Shown here piece after piece: positions 19,437 to 22,905 of a stretch of 22,905 nt of DNA. The translations under genes were made by a program, and so were the position numbers. This DNA comes from Sphacelaria rigidula (taxonomy: Eukaryota > Phaeophyceae > Sphacelariales): NCBI GenBank assembly GCA_964200075.2, contig CAXNAA020000301.1, forward strand, positions 1 through 22,905, read 5' to 3'. Position 1 is the first letter of the stretch. Each line of letters begins with the position of its first letter. The notes beneath the pieces were generated by a model, which saw only the letters and a list, made by a program, of their open reading frames with translations, ran no database searches and was not told where the DNA came from.

Positions 19437-19869
19437 TTGCAGCGCAAGTGACTCTTGGTTCATCATTTGGACCTTCGGGACGGGGCGGTACTCTGCGCCT
19501 ATCGGCTCTATCTTGTAAGAGCGCCCTCAAGGTGCCATATTGAAAGACTACCTTACCTATGATGACGAATGGCAAAAGCGGTCTTGAATCAGAGTCCGCG
19601 CTGAGGCAAAAGTTGCGGTGGCCAGTCTGTGTCGCGAGCTGTAGCGTGTGGCCTTGCGTCACGGTTGCCACTAGCGTCGTTGCTCCTCATCGGTGTAGTA
19701 AATGAGATGATCAGCCATGCAACGGCAGAGGGAAAGGGTGCAGAGACAGTGTGTCACACGACACATGCGTCTACAAGACCTCCGCGCATCCAACAGTATC
19801 TCTATGTGTTGATGCCGCATCAGCACTACAGCGCACTCCCTACCCCATCGCCTCGGCATGATCGTGCAG

Positions 19870-19953
19870 GTCTCTCACTTTGGGACGGAAATGGCGCAGC
19901 TGGACTCTCAGATCATTGGAGCGCAAAAGGCGGAAGGAGCGCCGGATAAGGAT
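19870..19953 (+). CDS. vWA gene, exon 10 (helical tail)
   Basis: Twenty-eight codons encode VSHFGTEMAQLDSQIIGAQK, then AEGAPDKD. This fits the family region after the RN helix (a W/F position followed by GxLDxQLxxAQ and an acidic linker). Acceptor: CATGATCGTGCAG at 19869. Donor: GAT|GTTAGT at 19954. Both phase 0, and it joins to exon 9 as CQRSLSQ-VSHFGTEM. The exon is short and rests on frame, splice signals and pattern together. Confidence 0.75.
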
Positions 19954-20287
19954 GTTAGTAGTTGTTTCATTCTTCTTGTGGCACTACTTAGTTTAGTTCT
20001 CGATGTGATTTCACGTTCAGCGCTGCGTGAAACGCCAGACGGAACTGCGCTATTTAAGTTATGTCATCGTCAATTTATAGCTTTATACCTCGCTGTCAGT
20101 GTCATACTGTGGGACGACTCTAACCTCTAACCCTCCCCACCCCTTTACCTATGGCATGCATGATCATGAGTACACCACCCCTTTACCTACTGCTGCTACA
20201 GTGCCGCTCCCCCTTTCGATGGGCAGTGAAGAGAGTGTGGCCCTGTGTATGATGCCTTTTTCCATGTGTGTGCCTTTGTGTTTCAAG
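19954..20287 (+). other. Intron 10
   Basis: A 334-bp intron from GTTAGT to ctttgtgtttcaag. It contains a short copy of dispersed repeat R1 (20149-20181) between two 15-bp direct repeats. Confidence 0.65.
20137..20189. repeat. R1 fragment between 15-bp direct repeats
   Basis: ccacccctttaccta occurs at 20137-20151 and again at 20175-20189, flanking tggcatgcatgatcatgag. The 33 bp at 20149-20181 match 5614-5646 exactly. The flanking direct repeats overlap the copied segment, so they could reflect a target-site duplication or a short tandem duplication. Confidence 0.7.
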
Positions 20288-20428
20288 GCGGGCGGAAAGG
20301 TGGACGATGCCCAAGAAAGGTCCACTGCTGGCAAGCAACGCAAGGCGACCCGCTCGACCAACGACAACCTATCCTTCCATCTGTACTCCGCCAGTTCATC
20401 GAACAGCAAAAGGTGTGTATATGGGTAA
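20288..20428 (+). CDS. vWA gene, exon 11, probably terminal
   Basis: The exon encodes AGGKVDDAQERSTAGKQRKA, then TRSTNDNLSFHLYSASSSNSKRCVYG and TAA (20426-20428). The charged linker and the motif R-D/N-xLSxxLYxAxxxNS match the expected C-terminal part of the family. The acceptor is a pyrimidine-rich ctttgtgtttcaag ending at 20287, phase 0. The simplest model reads to the TAA. An alternative donor at 20413 (AAAAG|GTGTGT, phase 2) could splice into the downstream coding-like block (for example an AG at 20533). The + frame giving LPSVLRQFIEQQK is also open but does not join in phase at this acceptor. Confidence 0.65.
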   Translation, partial: AGGKVDDAQERSTAGKQRKATRSTNDNLSFHLYSASSSNSKRCVYG

Positions 20429-20498
20429 ACGTGTCCCTCTTTCGTCAAATGGCGGCACGAGCAACAGAGTAGGCAACGCTCTACCACCTGAGAGGTGA

Positions 20499-20768
20499 TC
20501 TTCACTGTCGACAACAGGGGCTATCACTGTAAGGCTCCCCGCTGAAATTCATCCACTTCCGCGGCATATCTCCGGTTTTCTGAACGTGGGAAGCACGGCC
20601 GTTGCAAGGAATACCGCGGAAAATTACGCACACCCCGATGCCTTCAAGAACATCATCAAGGCATGTAATGTGATTGCCCCGAAGTACAGCAACTGGCTCG
20701 AGAGAATTCCGGTCACCCCACGAGAGATTGGCATCGGCCGGCAAACAATGAGCCGGAAAAAAATCTGA
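20499..20768 (+). CDS. Coding-like block, unknown product, possible alternative last exon
   Basis: An open frame from just after a TGA (20496) to a TGA at 20766 reads GAITVRLPAEIHPLPRHISG, then FLNVGSTAVARNTAENYAHP and DAFKNIIKACNVIAPKYSNW. Third codon positions are G/C rich like the vWA exons, and the residue composition is protein-like. There is no ATG near the beginning, so it would be an internal or terminal exon, or a fragment of an inserted element. AGs at 20533, 20593 and 20608 would each join in phase with the alternative donor of exon 11 at 20413. An 80-codon frame is also open on the minus strand. I do not recognise the protein. Confidence 0.4.
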   Translation, partial: SSLSTTGAITVRLPAEIHPLPRHISGFLNVGSTAVARNTAENYAHPDAFKNIIKACNVIAPKYSNWLERIPVTPREIGIGRQTMSRKKI

Positions 20769-21719
20769 GAAAATATTGGTATTTCACGAAAACAACAGAC
20801 TGCTGTAACAAATACGTTTCCCACCCAGTGGGGCGTGTGCAATGCTGTGCCCGGGTGCGGGAAGGTATAGCACAACATGGTACACATGGGTCTAAGGACA
20901 CTCCGAACATATAAATCATCATTTGAACACACCCCGAACACGTAAAATATTATTTTCTCGATACGTGTTTTTAGTCATCAGTGCTGAAAATGTGTGCGAA
21001 CCGGTCGACGACCAGCTCTGTAATGTTGCTGAAAATATTTCGTCGGTTGAGCCGTATTGTAAATTGCTCAAGTCCTTTGTGTGATCGACGTTGCGTGATT
21101 TCAGTGTGATGGACAAGAGCATCGTTCTACTGTTCCGATTAGGTGCTTACATTCAGTGTGGGCAAGAATCCTTCAATTCGGGTGAGCGTGAAATCACTTG
21201 GTACAAATGTGTGTTTTCATATGATCGAGGAGTAGTTGATATAAATTTCGTCCCAAACTGATTGGTTTAGGATAGCCCGAAATACCTGCTTCCAGCGTGG
21301 TGATTCTTTTTTATTCGTGAAGCCTAAAACTAGCTGGTGGAAAAGGCAAGTAACCACTTGTTCTTAGAGGCAAGTAACCACTTGTTCTTGGCATGCCCCA
21401 CTTCATCGTCTCGCCCGACTACTCCCATGATCACACCCTGGCCCGATCGCGGGGAATGCTTCACAGCCGACAGTTGATGAAGAAGTTTGGTCTTTGAGAG
21501 AATGGAGTATGACTGGAGTGTTTTTTGCCATAAGAAACGTACCGGGGAGCACAAGATGCGTCAAGTACGCGTGCAAATCTGGTAAATTGTGTGACACATC
21601 AGCTACCGCATCACTCTGGTCGAAGTCTCACAGGAGCGCAAGGAGAATGGGGTAGCAGCGTCGTGAGAATATATTTGTCAGTCAGCCACACCTTCTGTAC
21701 TCGAGCATGATTGTATCAG
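20769..21719. other. Downstream stretch, little recognised
   Basis: No exon, RNA gene or known repeat could be supported except the 24-bp duplication at 21344-21391. No clear polyadenylation signal was identified for the vWA gene. Confidence 0.4.
21344..21391. repeat. 24-bp tandem duplication
   Basis: Two units of aggcaagtaaccacttgttc plus four bases start at 21344 and 21368 and differ only near the junction (ttag versus ttgg). Confidence 0.9.
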
Positions 21720-21966
21720 GTTTGTACCTTGCCCATCTGAAATATATACGGAAGTATTGCTCACGCATGAAGTACAACGAGCGCATTCACTATATGAAGG
21801 GTTATACCCGGGTGCCGATGAAGAAAAAAGGATATGCCGACAGTACCTTGTAAATCTTAGACTTGTTTCAACCTTGAAAAAGCACGTCAGGGTAGATGTG
21901 TTGATATTATATACCACTACATCGGATATGCTGGACGAGCTTCAGCGCACATTTACGTCACCGTAA
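21720..21966 (+). CDS. Possible exon or gene fragment, unknown product
   Basis: After an acceptor-like gattgtatcag (21709-21719) the + frame reads FVPCPSEIYTEVLLTHEVQR, then AHSLYEGLYPGADEEKRICR and QYLVNLRLVSTLKKHVRVDV, then LILYTTTSDMLDELQRTFTS and a TAA at 21964-21966. A donor-like GTAATG overlaps the stop at 21963. The arrangement of a helix (YLVNLRLVSTLKK) followed by a hydrophobic strand (VDVLILYT) recalls the start of a nucleotide-sugar-transferase-like fold, but that is weak and I give no function. The third positions are more A/T rich than in the vWA exons, so it may be an old fragment. Confidence 0.3.
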
Positions 21967-22048
21967 TGGCACTACCTCGTATCCCAGCCATTTGGGCGCG
22001 AGGCGTCTGATACTTTCTACGATAGCCCCCCCCCAAACCAGTGCTGCG

Positions 22049-22117
22049 TCTCGAAAGGGATGCGTGGTCAATCGTCAAACGACTAAGGCAAGCAACAAAT
22101 GAGTACGCCTCCCCCCC
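22049..22117 (+). repeat. Inverted repeat pair, left arm
   Basis: The arm reads tctcgaaagggatgcgtggt, a diverged middle, ctaaggcaagcaac, then gagtacgcctcc and a C run. The reverse complement of 22683-22748 gives the same blocks in the same order. Confidence 0.82.
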
Positions 22118-22682
22118 AAAACCAGCCCAAAAGTGCCACGAAACGAATGCTCATGCAGCGCCTGATGTTTGGGTTCAGGCTACATGAGGCGCCTCATATG
22201 GGCGAAATTGGCGAGAACGAACCCAAGCGTGGGAATTTCCAGCTGCTCGTTGCGCTCGGCTTTTCCATTTCGATTTACGTGAACATTTTGCTTCCCCAAA
22301 CTAGGCACTTTTTTGGGGCGGGCTATCGTAGTAAGTGTCGCCTGTAGAATCAAGGAGGTCTCCTTACCATCAGCACTAACAACACCAACGCCAAGAGCTT
22401 GTTCTCGCGAATGACATCACAAATAGTCTCCGGCAATACCTCGGAGAGACGAGTTGATCCCTTGAAACCACGGACTCAACCCGAGGAAGGGGAAGGGTTT
22501 CGAGTGTGAAAACATATAAATGTTACAGGGGATTTGATATTCGGAACCTGCAAGTTTTGGGAGGGGATGAAATCGACTATTTGAGAGTCTACTTCTAGTA
22601 GAACGCCTTTTGTTTCGGTTTTGGCAATGGGGGGCATTTTATCGGATTCCACATCGCAGTCCCTTTATTCCTGGAGAACAAC
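22118..22682. other. Interior of the inverted repeat pair
   Basis: About 565 bp between the arms. A + frame at 22099-22347 begins in the left arm (MSTPPPQNQPKSATKRMLMQ) and has no recognisable domain. No transposase motif is visible, so if this is a mobile element it is non-autonomous. Confidence 0.4.
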
Positions 22683-22748
22683 GGAGGGGCGTACTCACAT
22701 GTTGCTTGCCTTAGTTATTGGAAAGCTGACCACGCATCCCTTTCGAGA
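22683..22748 (-). repeat. Inverted repeat pair, right arm
   Basis: On the minus strand this arm reads tctcgaaagggatgcgtggt, then cagctttccaata, actaaggcaagcaac and gtgagtacgcccctcc. It matches the left arm except for a diverged central block of about 13 bp. With the left arm it bounds about 570 bp of unique-looking sequence, which itself contains a smaller inverted match (gcccaaaagtgcc near 22124 against the complement of 22298-22325). Confidence 0.82.
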
Positions 22749-22774
22749 TGGAGGGGGGGGGGTGGGGGTGTGGG

Positions 22775-22905
22775 GGTGTGCTCATGACCTTGCATGCGAT
22801 AGTCATATGACCATTGATCTCGCACCCCTACGAAGCTGACTTAGTCTGGTCCGGCGAGAACCCGGCGTGCTCCGTCCCGGCTTTGTAGGGGCGGACCCCC
22901 GATGG
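22775..22905. repeat. Dispersed repeat R1, rearranged copy at the window edge
   Basis: The segment 22775-22831 is the reverse complement of 5586-5642 with scattered mismatches (gcatgc, gactat, tcatgag blocks conserved). The segment 22846-22890 matches 5545-5590 in direct orientation (cccggcgtgctccgtcccg identical). The two halves are therefore head-to-head here but collinear at 5545. The copy may continue beyond the window. Confidence 0.75.

Larger units (their letters stand above)
18063..19869 (+). other. Intron 9, with R2 copy B
   Basis: A 1.8-kb intron with a GTACGA donor and a tgatcgtgcag acceptor. The first 900 bp show open frames on both strands with no motif and no repeat I can name. 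The region 19031-19436 is dispersed repeat R2. Confidence 0.65.
1484..20428 (+). other. Gene span: vWA-domain protein, 11 exons visible, 5' partial
   Basis: This is the span of one spliced gene, with exons 1484-1606, 2450-2515, 3186-3473, 3883-4020, 11902-12075, 12919-13014, 16133-16333, 17315-17419, 17922-18062, 19870-19953 and 20288-20428. Joined, they read through without a stop for about 518 codons. The order of motifs matches a vWA domain followed by a beta-sandwich-like region and a helical tail, as in protist vWA proteins related to circularly permuted Ras protein 1 and the Sec23/Sec24 trunk. No Ras G-box and no Sec23-type zinc finger is visible here; if present they lie upstream of the window. 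The family name rests on remembered pattern similarity. The likely role is metal-dependent protein-protein interaction in the cytosol; the exact function is unknown. Confidence 0.8.

Noticed and set aside
20245-20412. Alternative reading of exon 11 (LPSVLRQFIEQQK frame)
   Set aside because: It does not join in phase at the strong acceptor at 20287 and lacks the LSxxLY pattern expected of the C-terminal part.
1-22905. CRISPR array, bacterial operon or prophage
   Set aside because: There are no evenly spaced identical repeats, no clustered long genes with ribosome binding sites, and the real coding blocks are split by introns.

Overview
The window looks like part of an intron-rich eukaryotic nuclear scaffold. 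Coding blocks are short, bounded by GT...AG signals, joined in frame across long AT-neutral introns, and scattered among simple repeats, dispersed repeats and a run of 10 Ns (4492-4501). The gene structure, the pyrimidine-rich repeats with (CAAT)n tails and the repeat containing cccggcgtgctccgtcccg fit a brown alga, probably Ectocarpus or a relative. That assignment is inference from memory of the repeat style, not a search result.

One gene dominates. On the + strand, eleven exons from about 1484 to 20428 encode about 518 residues of a protein with a von Willebrand factor A (vWA) domain. It resembles the vWA / circularly-permuted-Ras-type (Sec23/24-trunk-like) proteins of protists. The 5' end is missing: the first visible exon already starts inside the protein. 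Exons 1-5 make the vWA fold with all three MIDAS elements (DTSAS, GTTALG, CTDG). Exons 6-8 make a beta-sandwich-like region. Exons 9-11 make a helical, charged C-terminal tail. Every splice junction I could place is phase 0. Exon 7 contains no ATG and is found only by splicing logic.

Introns hold most of the sequence. Intron 4 spans about 7.9 kb. It contains the scaffold gap, an 18-bp inverted repeat around that gap, one copy of a dispersed repeat, and about 2 kb of badly decayed satellite-like sequence (7120-9070). Intron 6 holds two copies in opposite orientation of a pyrimidine-rich repeat ending in a (CAAT)n tail, plus a perfect 48-bp tandem duplication. Intron 9 holds a third copy.

Downstream of the gene (20430-22905) are two coding-like blocks of unknown identity (20499-20768 and 21720-21966), a 24-bp tandem duplication, an inverted repeat pair (22049/22683) and a rearranged copy of the dispersed repeat at the right edge. 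Upstream (1-1483), a minus-strand block (667-1095) might be a 5' exon of a divergent gene. I see no rRNA, tRNA, CRISPR array, bacterial operon or intact autonomous transposon.
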